64,000 bases of DNA from the NCBI RefSeq assembly GCF_040362915.1, contig NZ_AP029612.1, positions 1,178,001 to 1,242,000 on the forward strand, read 5' to 3'. Of this stretch, positions 1 to 9,430 are shown piece by piece (position 1 is the stretch's first letter; the number at the start of each line of letters is the position of its first letter). The notes beneath the pieces were generated by a model. It had not been told where the DNA came from. It saw nothing but the letters and a program-made list of their open reading frames with translations, and ran no database searches. This DNA is from Sediminibacterium sp. KACHI17 (GTDB lineage Bacteria > Bacteroidota > Bacteroidia > Chitinophagales > Chitinophagaceae). The translations under genes and the position numbers were made by a program.

Positions 1-2
1 CA

Positions 3-107
3 GGTATCGCATCCATATCACAAAAAAAGAGAGGTTTTGGTTCTTTCGAACCTTTAGGTAGAGTGACATCAACTTATTCATCTGATAAAAGTGTTTTAAG
101 GATCTAG
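3..107 (+). CDS. Possible C-terminal end of a gene cut by the window edge
   Basis: One plus-strand frame is open from the first bases to a TAG at 105-107, giving 34 residues ending in SVLRI. The other two plus frames stop within the first 60 bases. The stretch could be the tail of a gene that begins outside the window. It is too short to assign to a family, and an open frame of this length can occur by chance. Confidence 0.3.
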   Translation, partial: GIASISQKKRGFGSFEPLGRVTSTYSSDKSVLRI

Positions 108-243
108 CAGATTAAAACTATCGATCTCTTTAAACACAAATGATGAATAAGTTATTAGTGGATATTTATCATGATTAAAGGAATACCATTCATCACAGAG
201 ATGAAATGCAAAAACACATGGTTTCCAGATATTATACCACGAA

Positions 244-276
244 TAAAAAAGTCCTCACTACAAATTGCATGAGGAC
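244..276 (-). terminator. Intrinsic terminator of the beta-propeller gene
   Basis: GTCCTCA (251-257) pairs perfectly with TGAGGAC (270-276) around a 12-base loop. Read on the minus strand, the stem is followed by a run of U from the A tract at 244-250. It lies about 100 bases past the stop of the minus-strand gene 375-1454. Confidence 0.75.
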
Positions 277-334
277 CTTTAATAAATGTTATCCGTCTAT
301 AATCTCAACTAACCCATAGATAATTATTTCCTGC

Positions 335-370
335 TATGGTCTATCGACCATTGACCATGGACTATAAACA
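335..370. repeat. Intergenic word repeat (CTATGG/GACCATGG type)
   Basis: Overlapping short words of the type ATGGTC, GACCAT and CCATGGACTAT, with a local ATGGTC-TATC-GACCAT hairpin. The same words return at 9384-9430. It sits directly beyond the stop of the gene at 375-1454. The rest of 108-334, apart from the terminator, shows nothing I can assign. Confidence 0.45.
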
Positions 371-374
371 TCCA

Positions 375-1454
375 CTACTCCACCCAATCAGCAATAAACA
401 AATTGGTATCACGTGTACCGCCATTGTTTCTGTTTGAAGCGAAGATCACTTTTTTGCCATTCGGGCTGAACATTGGAAATGCGTCGAATCCTTTATCGCG
501 GCTGATCTTCTCTAATCCTTTTCCATTGATATCTGTGAGGTACATGTTAAAGGGGAAGCCTCTTTTGTATTCATGATTACTACAGAAAATAATACGCTTA
601 CTATCCGGAGTGAAATTAGGCGCCCAATTGGCTTGTCCGAGACTGGTAATTTGCTTTGCATCACTACCATCTGCATTGGCTACCCATACTTCCATATTGG
701 TAGGTGCAACCATTCCATCAGCCAATAACTCTTTGTATTCTTTGATCTCAGCATCAGTTTTTGGACGACTCGCTCTCCAAACAATTTTCTTTCCATCCGG
801 ACTAAACCAGGCACCACCATCATACCCTAACATATGGGTGATACGTTTTTCTCTTCCGGTTGCAAGATCCATTACATACAATTCCAGATCGCCATCCTTA
901 TCACTACAATAGATCATTTTCTTTCCGTCGGGTGATAAAGTAGCTTCAGCATCATAGCCTTTTGCTGTAGTGATTTGTTTTACAATTTTGCCACTTGTAT
1001 CTGCCATAAAAATATCGTAACTGCTGTATAATGGCCAGATGTAACGATTACCATATTTAGCGCGATCAGGCGTGGGTGGACAATCGCTGCTACCTAAATG
1101 TGTGGAAGCATAAATGATGTGTTTGCCATCCGGTAAGAAATAAGCACAAGTGGTTCTGCCCTTGCCGGTACTTACCAGTTTGGGTTGAAATTTTTCACCC
1201 GGCTGAGTAGGAACTTTACCAATAAAGATCTGATCACAATTGATCCCCTCTTTTGCATAGGTCTTTTGAAAGATGATGTATTTACCATCATAACTCCAAT
1301 AGGCTTCTGCATTATCGCCACCAAAGGTCAACTGTTGTACATTTTTAAAATGCTTTTCACCTTCGAAGTGAACAGTGTCATTAAAATTACCTTGTGCAAT
1401 CGCTGTGAAAGCTGATAAGGTTAACAAGGAACAAAAAAGGGATTTGATTCGCAT
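375..1454 (-). CDS. TolB-like beta-propeller (WD40/PD40 repeat) exported protein
   Basis: A 359-residue protein with an N-terminal signal peptide (MRIKSLFCSLLTLSAFTAIAQ). It then has repeated PD40/TolB-type blades with the pattern SPDGKKIxxxS, for example FSPDGKKIVWRAS, LSPDGKKMIYCSD, FTPDSKRIIFCSN and FSPNGKKVIFASN. Such proteins are usually periplasmic or surface propellers that bind peptides or proteins. Here there are no Tol-Pal neighbours, so this is not the TolB of the Tol system. The start is supported by the signal peptide. The substrate is unknown. Confidence 0.85.
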   Translation of the reverse strand: MRIKSLFCSLLTLSAFTAIAQGNFNDTVHFEGEKHFKNVQQLTFGGDNAEAYWSYDGKYIIFQKTYAKEGINCDQIFIGKVPTQPGEKFQPKLVSTGKGRTTCAYFLPDGKHIIYASTHLGSSDCPPTPDRAKYGNRYIWPLYSSYDIFMADTSGKIVKQITTAKGYDAEATLSPDGKKMIYCSDKDGDLELYVMDLATGREKRITHMLGYDGGAWFSPDGKKIVWRASRPKTDAEIKEYKELLADGMVAPTNMEVWVANADGSDAKQITSLGQANWAPNFTPDSKRIIFCSNHEYKRGFPFNMYLTDINGKGLEKISRDKGFDAFPMFSPNGKKVIFASNRNNGGTRDTNLFIADWVE

Positions 1455-1612
1455 ATGATTAAATAAGGCGCAAAATTAACGGATAGTCGCTTGGCCGATT
1501 GTCAAAGAATTGTCAGCTGCCTGAATCCAAGGATTATCGGTTTTAACGCAGTTTTTATGGAAGAAGCACCCCAATTATCTTTGAAACGCAGCTGCTTCTG
1601 TAATTTTGATCT

Positions 1613-2410
1613 ATGAAGCAATATGTCATCCCCGCCTTTTTGCTGCTCTTGTTGGCTTGTAAACAAAATGAGAAAAAGGGAACTCAGCAGGAAAGCGCTA
1701 TTCCTGAAACAGCACAAAAATTATACAATCAAGTAGCTCAATATCCGGATAGCACAGCTTTGCGTATTCAGTTGGTCAATACATTGGATAGTATTGGGGC
1801 TTTGACTCCGGCATTGGCTCAAATGGATTCATTGATCGCGAGAGATAGCTTGAACTTCGGCATTTGGTTTCATAAAGCACAGTTGAGCGAAAAAGCAGGT
1901 GATACGAGTGGGGCACTTCGATCTTATGATAAAGCAGCCCGGATCTATCCGTCACCTGATGCTTTACTTAGTATGGCAAATCTTTTTGCAGAAAAGAAAG
2001 ATGAAAGATCAATCATACTCTGCGACCAGGTTGAAAAACTGAGATTAGGTAGAGAATACCTTGCACATTGCAGTTTCATCAAAGGTGTATATTATGCAAG
2101 AACAGGAGAATTGGTAAAGGCACTGACTTCTTTGGACCGCTGTATTGCCAATGATTACCAATATATGGAAGCTTATATGGAAAAGGGCTTTGTGTATTAT
2201 GATACCAAGCAAGCTGACAAAGCTATTGCTGTTTTTAATCAGGCGATAGCTATTCGACCTACCTATGCTGATGCTTTTTATTGGTTAGGCAAAACCTATG
2301 AACAAAAAAATGATAAAGAGAGTGCTGTAAAAGAATACCAGCGTGCATTGGTGCTAGACCCCTCTATTCAAGAGGCAACAGATGCTTTGCGGAGATTGGG
2401 GGCGAGTTAA
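1613..2410 (+). CDS. TPR-repeat lipoprotein
   Basis: A 265-residue protein. The N-terminus MKQYVIPAFLLLLLAC is a lipoprotein signal with Cys16 as the probable lipidated residue. The rest is tetratricopeptide repeats, clearest at about 190-260, where the pattern AYMEKGFVYYDTKQADKAIAVFNQAI is followed by ADAFYWLGKTYEQKNDKESAVKEYQRAL. TPR lipoproteins of this size usually act as scaffolds at the membrane. It lies 70 bases before rpe on the same strand and may share its transcript. No catalytic domain is visible. Confidence 0.85.
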   Translation: MKQYVIPAFLLLLLACKQNEKKGTQQESAIPETAQKLYNQVAQYPDSTALRIQLVNTLDSIGALTPALAQMDSLIARDSLNFGIWFHKAQLSEKAGDTSGALRSYDKAARIYPSPDALLSMANLFAEKKDERSIILCDQVEKLRLGREYLAHCSFIKGVYYARTGELVKALTSLDRCIANDYQYMEAYMEKGFVYYDTKQADKAIAVFNQAIAIRPTYADAFYWLGKTYEQKNDKESAVKEYQRALVLDPSIQEATDALRRLGAS

Positions 2411-2479
2411 CAAATATGTGTAATAAAAATACTTCGACTTACAACATAAAATCGCAATTTCGCGCCATAAATCAACCCT

Positions 2480-3127
2480 ATGCCAATCGTTGCCCCTTCT
2501 TTGTTGAGTGCTAACTTTCTAAACCTCCAGAAAGATTGTGAGATGTTGAATGAAAGTCAGGCCGACTGGTTTCATTTAGATGTAATGGATGGTTCATTTG
2601 TTCCGAATCTGAGTTTTGGATTACCGGTGATAGAACATATCAGGAAAGCAACCACCAAGATCTGTGATGTACATCTAATGATCGTTGAGCCGGAAAAATA
2701 TGCTGAGGCTTTTAAAAAAGCCGGAGCTGATATTTTAACGGTGCATTATGAAGCTTGCACGCATTTGCATAGAAATTTACAACAGATCAAATCGCTTGGT
2801 ATGAGAACAGGTGTTGCGCTGAATCCGCATACGCCGGTTCATGTATTAGCAGATATTCTGCATGATATTGATCTGGTTTGTTTGATGAGTGTAAATCCAG
2901 GTTTTGGCGGACAACAATTTATTCCACACACACTGGTAAAGATTCGTCAATTAAGACAAATGATACAGGAGAGAAATCTTCATACACATATTGAAATAGA
3001 TGGTGGCGTAACACTCCAAAATGCCAAATCGATTTTAGATGCCGGTGCAGATGTACTGGTAGCCGGCAATACTGTTTTCCGTGCCGAAGATCCCATTGCT
3101 ACTATTGCTGCGTTAAAAGCTTTGTAG
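2480..3127 (+). CDS. rpe: Ribulose-phosphate 3-epimerase
   Basis: A 215-residue protein, the usual length for Rpe, which interconverts D-ribulose 5-phosphate and D-xylulose 5-phosphate in the pentose phosphate pathway. The family signatures are in order: APSLLSANF at the N-terminus, the metal-binding stretch FHLDVMDGSFVPN, VHLMIVEPE, the loop MSVNPGFGGQQFIP, the aspartate strand IEIDGGV, and the phosphate-binding end ADVLVAGNTVF. A TIM barrel with a bound divalent metal is expected. The gene ends just before a long inverted repeat. Confidence 0.97.
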   Translation: MPIVAPSLLSANFLNLQKDCEMLNESQADWFHLDVMDGSFVPNLSFGLPVIEHIRKATTKICDVHLMIVEPEKYAEAFKKAGADILTVHYEACTHLHRNLQQIKSLGMRTGVALNPHTPVHVLADILHDIDLVCLMSVNPGFGGQQFIPHTLVKIRQLRQMIQERNLHTHIEIDGGVTLQNAKSILDAGADVLVAGNTVFRAEDPIATIAALKAL

Positions 3128-3133
3128 TTTGGG

Positions 3134-3208
3134 TTGACAAATGACAGATGACAGTTGACAGAAAGAAAAGAATGGCTCTCTTGTCAACTGTCATCTGTCA
3201 TCTGTCAA
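3134..3208. repeat. 27-bp inverted repeat built of TGACAG-type words
   Basis: The left arm at 3134-3160 and right arm at 3182-3208 are complementary over 27 bases with one mismatch. Each arm is itself made of tandem degenerate words (TTGACAnATGACAGATGACAG). It starts 6 bases after the rpe stop, so it may act as a terminator-like hairpin. A perfect 30-bp relative stands at 12462-12534. Confidence 0.85.
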
Positions 3209-3315
3209 CTATAAACCACATCCTTAACCCAATCTTCACACACCCACATAGGGCAATTCGCGAACTTTAGTCAACCAACCTATCCACATCTGTGTATAAT
3301 ATGTATTAGGAATTG

Positions 3316-3345
3316 TCCTTCTTAAAAAATTAAATTTGAGAAGGA
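3316..3345 (+). promoter_or_regulatory. Hairpin in the phoH 5' region
   Basis: TCCTTCT (3316-3322) pairs with AGAAGGA (3339-3345) around an A/T-rich 16-base loop, about 50 bases upstream of the TTG start of phoH. There is no U tract after it, so it is not an obvious terminator. A role in the phoH leader is a guess. Confidence 0.3.
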
Positions 3346-3393
3346 TGGTTTGGTTAAGTACAAAAAGATCCGTGAACCTAAAACAGTAAAAGA

Positions 3394-4380
3394 TTGACAG
3401 AGACAATCATTAACCTCGAAACCGTAAACCCCATTGAGTTCTTTGGTGTCAACAACGGTAAGTTAGATTTGCTGAAAAAGAAATTCCCATTATTAAAGAT
3501 CCTCTCCCGCGGGACACAAATTAAACTTAGCGGGGCTCCGGAACAGATCGAATCAGCAAAAGAAAAAATTGATCTTATTATTCAGTACCTCGAAAGAAAC
3601 GGTCATCTCAGTGAAAATTATTTTGAACAGATCTTAGGCGGTGATGATGCAGAAACGGTAGACAACTTTGTAGACAGGAATCCCAATGATATACTGGTAT
3701 TTGGCCCGAACGGTAAAACGGTCAGAGCCAGAACACAGAACCAGAAAAAAATGGTGCAGGCCGCTGATAAAAACGATATCGTTTTTGCGATCGGTCCGGC
3801 CGGTACCGGTAAAACCTATACAGCAGTAGCTTTAGCTGTTCGTGCTTTAAAGAATAAGCTGGTGAAAAAGATCATCCTTACCCGCCCAGCTGTTGAAGCC
3901 GGTGAAAGTTTAGGTTTCTTACCGGGAGATCTCAAAGAAAAGATCGATCCATATCTGCGTCCATTGTATGATGCGTTGGATGATATGATTCCGGCGGATA
4001 AATTGGGTTATTATATGAGTACCCGAACCATTGAGATCGCACCGCTGGCCTATATGCGTGGACGTACACTCGACAATGCATTCATTATTCTTGATGAAGC
4101 ACAGAATACCAATGACCTGCAATTGAAAATGTTTCTGACACGTATCGGTGCAAATGCAAAAGCAATTATCACAGGTGATCCAACGCAAGTCGATCTTCCA
4201 AGAAATATGCGAAGTGGTTTAGACAAAGCCACCCGTATCTTAAAACAGATCGATGGTATTGCACATATTGAATTGAATGAAGAAGATGTGGTACGTCACA
4301 GACTTGTGAAAGCCATCATCAAAGCTTACGATAAAGAACACGAGAAGGAAGAGCAAGAATACCAGCAAGGAAGAAGGTAA
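3394..4380 (+). CDS. phoH: PhoH family ATPase
   Basis: A 328-residue PhoH-like protein. Residues 1 to about 75 form a KH-like N-terminal part. The P-loop ATPase follows, with Walker A GPAGTGKT at about 134-141, the motif [22 protein letters not shown], Walker [10 protein letters not shown], and the sensor stretch [11 protein letters not shown]. PhoH proteins are cytoplasmic ATPases linked to RNA metabolism; the exact role in Bacteroidota is unsettled. Translation must start at TTG 3394, because the frame has a stop at 3379 and no nearby ATG. The gene is convergent with ribBA. Confidence 0.93.
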   Translation: MTETIINLETVNPIEFFGVNNGKLDLLKKKFPLLKILSRGTQIKLSGAPEQIESAKEKIDLIIQYLERNGHLSENYFEQILGGDDAETVDNFVDRNPNDILVFGPNGKTVRARTQNQKKMVQAADKNDIVFAIGPAGTGKTYTAVALAVRALKNKLVKKIILTRPAVEAGESLGFLPGDLKEKIDPYLRPLYDALDDMIPADKLGYYMSTRTIEIAPLAYMRGRTLDNAFIILDEAQNTNDLQLKMFLTRIGANAKAIITGDPTQVDLPRNMRSGLDKATRILKQIDGIAHIELNEEDVVRHRLVKAIIKAYDKEHEKEEQEYQQGRR

Positions 4381-4473
4381 ATCTTTGATTTTTTGATCTT
4401 TGATTTCTTGATTTGGAACAAGGCTTTTATTAAATCAAGAAATCAAGAAATCAAAGATCAAAAAATCAAAGAT
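4381..4473. repeat. Perfect 34-bp inverted repeat between phoH and ribBA
   Basis: The arms 4381-4414 and 4440-4473 are perfectly complementary over 34 bases and consist of tandem words of the type ATCTTTGAT / ATTTCTTGAT. The right arm runs into the 3' end of ribBA and contains its stop codon and last codons. The left arm begins directly after the phoH stop. It probably acts as a shared terminator for the convergent genes. Confidence 0.88.
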
Positions 4474-5692
4474 CCTCTAATATCTCATGCCCCAGTTTAT
4501 CCCTCTTGGTTTTGAGGTATTTTTCATTGTGTGGATTGGGAGCTATTTCAATGGGAACGATGTCGATGATCTCAAGACCATATCCTTTTAAACCTGCCCT
4601 TTTTCTAGGATTGTTACTCATGAGTTTGAGTTTGGTAATTCCCAATGAACGTAAAATCTGCGCACCAACGCCATAATCTCTTTCATCCATTCCGAAACCC
4701 AGGTGTAGATTGGCTTCTACGGTATCCATTCCTTCCTCTTGCAGTTTATACGCTTTCAGTTTATTGATCAGTCCAATACCTCTGCCCTCTTGATTCATAT
4801 AGAGAATTACACCCTTCCCTTCCGCTTCTACCATTTGCATGGCTTTTTGCAATTGCTCTCCACAATCGCAACGAAAACTTCCGAGAATATCGCCGGTAAA
4901 ACAACTGCTATGTACCCTTGTCAATACCGCTTCATCGGTTTTCCATTCTCCTTTTATCAACGCCAAGTGTTCAGCGCCTGTCATTTTTTCTTTAAATGCC
5001 ACCAATTTGAATTGACCATGTTTAGTAGGCATATCAACCCGCACCAACTCTTCGATCAATGAGTCTCTTTTCAAACGATAGTCGATCAAGTCCTTGATGG
5101 AAATGATCTTCAAACCAAATTTTTGAGCGATGACCACCAATTGTGGTAATCGGGCCATCGTGCCGTCTTCATTCATGACTTCTACCAACACACCCGCCGG
5201 CTCAAACCCGGCCAATCTTGCCAGATCAACAGTTGCTTCTGTATGACCTGTTCTGCGTAATACGCCCCCATCTTTGGCTTTCAGTGGGAAAATATGTCCG
5301 GGTCTACCCAGATCTGAAGGTTTTGTATCAGGATGAATAAGCGCTAAAATCGTTTTTGACCTGTCGTGAGCAGAAATACCGGTGGTGGTTCCTTGTCCGA
5401 TCAAATCAACAGAAACAGTAAAAGCGGTTTCGTGTAATGAGGTATTGGAGCTAACCATTGGACTGAGTTCCAGTTCTTTACAGCGGTCTTCGGTAAGCGC
5501 TGCACAGATCAGTCCACGTCCTTCTTTACTCATAAAATTGATCACTTCAGGGGTCGCATGTCGGGCAGCGATGATGAAATCGCCTTCATTTTCCCTGTCT
5601 TCATCATCTACCACAATGATCATCTTACCATCACGTATGTCTTGTATCGCTTCCTCGATCGTATTCAGTCTGATATTTTCCATGGTGGGCAA
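4466..5692 (-). CDS. ribBA: Bifunctional 3,4-dihydroxy-2-butanone-4-phosphate synthase / GTP cyclohydrolase II
   Basis: A 408-residue fusion that catalyses the two entry reactions of riboflavin synthesis. The N-terminal half (about 1-205) is RibB, with the acidic metal-binding loop [10 protein letters not shown] and the conserved stretch [11 protein letters not shown]. The C-terminal half is RibA, with the zinc-ligand region [19 protein letters not shown], the GTP-binding [11 protein letters not shown] and the closing [11 protein letters not shown]. The length fits the family. No FMN riboswitch is visible upstream. Its last codons lie inside the 34-bp inverted repeat shared with phoH. Confidence 0.97.
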   Translation of the reverse strand: MPTMENIRLNTIEEAIQDIRDGKMIIVVDDEDRENEGDFIIAARHATPEVINFMSKEGRGLICAALTEDRCKELELSPMVSSNTSLHETAFTVSVDLIGQGTTTGISAHDRSKTILALIHPDTKPSDLGRPGHIFPLKAKDGGVLRRTGHTEATVDLARLAGFEPAGVLVEVMNEDGTMARLPQLVVIAQKFGLKIISIKDLIDYRLKRDSLIEELVRVDMPTKHGQFKLVAFKEKMTGAEHLALIKGEWKTDEAVLTRVHSSCFTGDILGSFRCDCGEQLQKAMQMVEAEGKGVILYMNQEGRGIGLINKLKAYKLQEEGMDTVEANLHLGFGMDERDYGVGAQILRSLGITKLKLMSNNPRKRAGLKGYGLEIIDIVPIEIAPNPHNEKYLKTKRDKLGHEILEDL

Positions 5693-5912
5693 AATTACAG
5701 TTCATGTCTCAAAACGATTTACCTATTTGGGAATCAGGGTTATTTTTCGTTGAGGAGCGGCTATTATTCAGCCAAAAATGCTCAAAAGAGATAAAAAATT
5801 GAACAAGAATCGTTTATCGGGTGAAAAAGCCGGCTGACGCAATATTTTGTTAACATTCTGTTGAAATTCATAGCTAATTATTTGTTTTCTTTGCAGCTGA
5901 AAAATTAACATT

Positions 5913-8900
5913 ATGCTAAGTAAAAGACTCTTGCAATTTGTCATTGCGGTTTTACTGATGCCGGCCTTATCACTGGCACAGAATACCACCAGTAGTATGA
6001 GTGGTACTGTGAAAACAACAACAGGTGAAGAGCTGGTTGGTGCTACCGTAACAGCAACCCATGAGCCTACCGGTACTGTTTATCGCGTTCAAAGCCGTAC
6101 AGGTGGTCGTTTTAACATCAACAATATGAACCCCGGTGGTCCGTATTCTGTTGAAGTATCGTTCGTGAATTTTGCGAATGAGAAAAAAACTGAGATTTAC
6201 CTGAGTCTGGGTGAATCCTTCAAGTTAGACTTTGCTATGGCTAATAAAGCCGGCAATCTTGGTGAAGTAACAGTATCTGCAAGCCGCAGAACTACGGAAG
6301 CTTCTGGTAAAGGTGGTGCCGAAACTTTAATTGGTCGTGATAAAATGGCAAATCTGCCTACAGTAGGTCGTAACATTTACGATTATCTCCGTGCTGTACC
6401 TCAGGCTAAACTGGGTGCTAGTGAAGGTGCTGTAACGATTGCCGGACAAAATAACCGTTACAACTCTTTCTATGTTGACGGTGCTGTAAATAACGACGTA
6501 TTTGGTTTGTCTGCTTCTGGTACCAATGGTGGTCAGGCAGCGATCGCTCCTATCTCTATTGATGCGATCGACCAGTTCCAGGTTGTGATCTCTCCATTTG
6601 ATGCGTCACTTGGTAACTTCGTAGGTGGTGGTATCAATGCGATCACTCGTTCTGGAACCAACAAAACTGAAGGTTCTGTTTACTATTTCTTACAAAATGA
6701 GAAACTGGCTGGTAAAACTCCCACAGGATTGAAGCAGAATGCAACCAGATTAGGTAACTTCTCTAAGAAGACTTATGGTTTCCGTGTAGGTGGCGCCATC
6801 ACAAAGAACAAGTTGTTCTATTTCATCAACGTGGATCTTCAGCGTGATGTTCGTCCTCAACCATTTGATTTCTCTCAATACCGTGGTAACAGTAACCTTG
6901 CTGCGATCACAGGTTTAGCAAATACACTCAGAACCAATTATGGTTATGAAGCAGGTGGTTTCCTTGACAATACGGAAGAAGTGAATGCTGATCGTATCAC
7001 TGCACGTATTGACTGGAACATTAGCGACAGACATAAATTATCAGTTAGTAACCGTTACACCAAAGGTGAGCGTTTGAATACAAGTACTAGCTCAAGCACT
7101 ACCATTAACTTTTATAACAATGGATTTAGCTTCCCTACAAGAACCAACTCAACTTCTGCTGAGTTAAAGAGCCTTGTAGGTAAAAGCTCAAGCAACAAAT
7201 TGTTGATCACTTTTACCGATGTATTGGATGATCGTAGCCCGATCGGACAAAACTTCCCAAGAGTTCGTATCAATGATGGTGCTGGTGCATTGGTATTTGG
7301 ACCTGATAACAGCTCTACTGTTAACTACCTGAGACAAAAGAACTGGTCTTTATATGATGAGTTCAAATTCACTTTAGGTAAGCACTCTATGAAAGTGGGT
7401 GTTGATTATGAGTATAGCGATGTAGTAAACGCCTTCATTCAAAATACATTTGGTAACTATACCTATTCAAATCTGAATGATTTCCTGACCAATGCTAGAC
7501 CTCAGGCTTATACCTATGGTTTCTCTAACATTGATGCAGGTAAAGGTGATGCTACCAAAGCTGCTGCTGATTTCTTGATCGCAAAAGGATCATTGTTTGC
7601 AAACGATGAGATCAGAGCATCTGATAACTTAAGCATTAGCTTAGGTGTAAGAGCTGACTACTATAAGATATTGAGCAAGCCATGGGAAGATGTTTATACC
7701 AACACTGTAGCAATCCCTAAGTTCTCTGAGTATTACAACCTGCAGGGTGCACGTTCTGGTATGACACCAAAAATTCCTTTGGCATTGTCACCAAGAGTTG
7801 GTTTCACTTACAAAATCCCTGAAGAGAATTTAGTAGTTCGTGGTGGTATGGGTCTGTTTACCGGACGTATTCCATTGGTATGGCCTGGTGCTATCTTCAA
7901 CAACAACGGAATTTTCGTAGGTGGTTATTCTGCTAATGCAACTCAGCTGAATACTATCCGTTTCAGACCTGATCCTAGTAACCAATGGTCTCCTGCTGAA
8001 GTAGGTGCTGGTATCACTAAAGGTCCTTTGAACCTGACTGCAGCTGAATTCAAAGTTCCAAAACTGTTCAGAACTTCTATCGCATTTGACAAGAAGTTTG
8101 GTGATGGTTGGTCTGGATCTTTGGAAGCTATCTACAGTAAGAATCTGAATGAGATCTATTACACCAACATCAACCTGTTACCACCAGTTGGTACTTCATT
8201 AGGTGCTGGTAGCCGTAACGTTTATCCAACTACAAACAATGGTCGTATTCCTTTGAATGCTGACGGTTCTAACCCTTACGATAATGCGATTCTATTGAGC
8301 AATAACCAAGGTCCAACCGGTTATGCTTATAACTTCACAGCTTCAGTAAGCAAAAGAACTCGTACTGGTTTTGCATTTGACTTGAGCTATACTTTCGGTA
8401 ACTCAACTACTGTTAACGATGGTACCAGCTCTGTAAACCTGAGCCAGTGGAGATTCATGGAAACTGTAAATGGTAGAAACTTTATCACCAGATCTAATTC
8501 AGATTTCAGCGCAGGTCACAGAATCTTTGCTTACCTGAGCAAGAAATTTGAATATGCGAATAAGAAACTGGCTACCACTGTAACTCTTGTTTATACTGGT
8601 CAGTCTGGCAACCCATACAGCTATGTATACGGTGTAGGTTCAATGGTTCGTGATGATGGTACCAACGGTACTAATGACCTGATCTACATTCCAACTTCAG
8701 CAGATCTTTCAAGCATGATCTTCTTAAGCAACACAGTAAGTGGTGTTACTTATACTCCTGATCAACAAAGAGCTGCTTTGGAAAGCTTTATTCAAAGCGA
8801 CAACTACCTGCGTCAGAATCGTGGTAAATTTGCTGAAAGAAACGGTAGCCGTTTACCTTTCACAAACATCATCGATTTGAAGATCGCACAGGACTTCAAT

Positions 8901-9182
8901 ATCAAAGTGGGTAACAGACGTTATCAGTTCCAGTTGACTTACGATGTATTCAACTTTGGTAACATGCTGAACAGAAATTGGGGCCGCACTTACTTCCTGA
9001 GCAACGACAACTTCCAGTTGATCCAGTTTGCAGGATATGTAAATGCTGCTACCAACTTAACTCCACAATTCAGATTCAACCCTACACAAGTTGGACGTAG
9101 CCCTTGGAACGTAAGCACCACAACAAATGCTGCTTATGCTGCAAGATGGATCAGCCAAGTAGGTCTGAGATTTAACTTCTAA
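5913..9182 (+). CDS. Oar-like TonB-dependent outer membrane receptor
   Basis: A 1089-residue protein with a signal peptide (cleavage near ALSLAQ). A carboxypeptidase-regulatory-like domain follows at about 25-105 (SGTVKTTTGEELVGATV), then a plug (about 115-250; NRYNSFYVDGAVNNDVFGL) and a long beta-barrel ending in VGLRFNF, with a terminal aromatic residue as expected for BAM insertion. It resembles Oar-type receptors rather than SusC, because it has no SusD partner and lacks the SusC plug signature. The substrate is unknown. It stands alone, with its own terminator, and is divergent from ribBA. Confidence 0.92.
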   Translation: MLSKRLLQFVIAVLLMPALSLAQNTTSSMSGTVKTTTGEELVGATVTATHEPTGTVYRVQSRTGGRFNINNMNPGGPYSVEVSFVNFANEKKTEIYLSLGESFKLDFAMANKAGNLGEVTVSASRRTTEASGKGGAETLIGRDKMANLPTVGRNIYDYLRAVPQAKLGASEGAVTIAGQNNRYNSFYVDGAVNNDVFGLSASGTNGGQAAIAPISIDAIDQFQVVISPFDASLGNFVGGGINAITRSGTNKTEGSVYYFLQNEKLAGKTPTGLKQNATRLGNFSKKTYGFRVGGAITKNKLFYFINVDLQRDVRPQPFDFSQYRGNSNLAAITGLANTLRTNYGYEAGGFLDNTEEVNADRITARIDWNISDRHKLSVSNRYTKGERLNTSTSSSTTINFYNNGFSFPTRTNSTSAELKSLVGKSSSNKLLITFTDVLDDRSPIGQNFPRVRINDGAGALVFGPDNSSTVNYLRQKNWSLYDEFKFTLGKHSMKVGVDYEYSDVVNAFIQNTFGNYTYSNLNDFLTNARPQAYTYGFSNIDAGKGDATKAAADFLIAKGSLFANDEIRASDNLSISLGVRADYYKILSKPWEDVYTNTVAIPKFSEYYNLQGARSGMTPKIPLALSPRVGFTYKIPEENLVVRGGMGLFTGRIPLVWPGAIFNNNGIFVGGYSANATQLNTIRFRPDPSNQWSPAEVGAGITKGPLNLTAAEFKVPKLFRTSIAFDKKFGDGWSGSLEAIYSKNLNEIYYTNINLLPPVGTSLGAGSRNVYPTTNNGRIPLNADGSNPYDNAILLSNNQGPTGYAYNFTASVSKRTRTGFAFDLSYTFGNSTTVNDGTSSVNLSQWRFMETVNGRNFITRSNSDFSAGHRIFAYLSKKFEYANKKLATTVTLVYTGQSGNPYSYVYGVGSMVRDDGTNGTNDLIYIPTSADLSSMIFLSNTVSGVTYTPDQQRAALESFIQSDNYLRQNRGKFAERNGSRLPFTNIIDLKIAQDFNIKVGNRRYQFQLTYDVFNFGNMLNRNWGRTYFLSNDNFQLIQFAGYVNAATNLTPQFRFNPTQVGRSPWNVSTTTNAAYAARWISQVGLRFNF

Positions 9183-9208
9183 TACTGGCAACAGTATCTT
9201 GAAAATAA

Positions 9209-9243
9209 AGAGCCGCTACTTTGAGTAGCGGCTCTTCTTTTTG
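9209..9243 (+). terminator. Intrinsic terminator after the TonB-dependent receptor
   Basis: A perfect 12-bp GC-rich stem, AGAGCCGCTACT (9209-9220) with AGTAGCGGCTCT (9224-9235), has a 3-base loop and is followed by TCTTTTTG. It lies 27 bases after the stop at 9182. A small hairpin ATACTG-GCAA-CAGTAT (9182-9197) comes just before it. Confidence 0.92.
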
Positions 9244-9246
9244 TCC

Positions 9247-9430
9247 TTGGACCATGGGCAATAGCAAATAGTAATAGTTGATTGCTAATAGCCTATAGGT
9301 GATAGTAAAATGGAATTGATTATAGCTAACCGCTTACAACAATAGTACACTATACCCCTTACTATCTACAATGAACTATTAGCCACTGACCATGGACTAT
9401 CGACTATCGACTATGGTCTATGGTCTATAA
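9247..9430. repeat. Intergenic stretch of degenerate word repeats
   Basis: Between the receptor terminator and the esterase there is no gene. The sequence is a patchwork of short recurring words: AATAGCnAATAG, CTAATAGCCTATAGGTGATAG, and then GACCATGGACTATCGACTAT, followed by its near-complement ATGGTCTATGGTC up to the esterase stop. The same words appear at 335-370, 18005-18084 and 37540-37570. It overlaps the end of the esterase gene by a few bases. Confidence 0.5.

Noticed and set aside
1502..1717. Minus-strand frame of 71 residues
   Set aside because: It overlaps the start of the TPR lipoprotein gene and has no family features.
5693..5912. FMN riboswitch or clear promoter between ribBA and the TonB receptor gene
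   Set aside because: No RFN-element conserved blocks are visible, and the best TTG/TA...TTTG match has wrong spacing within the -7 box.
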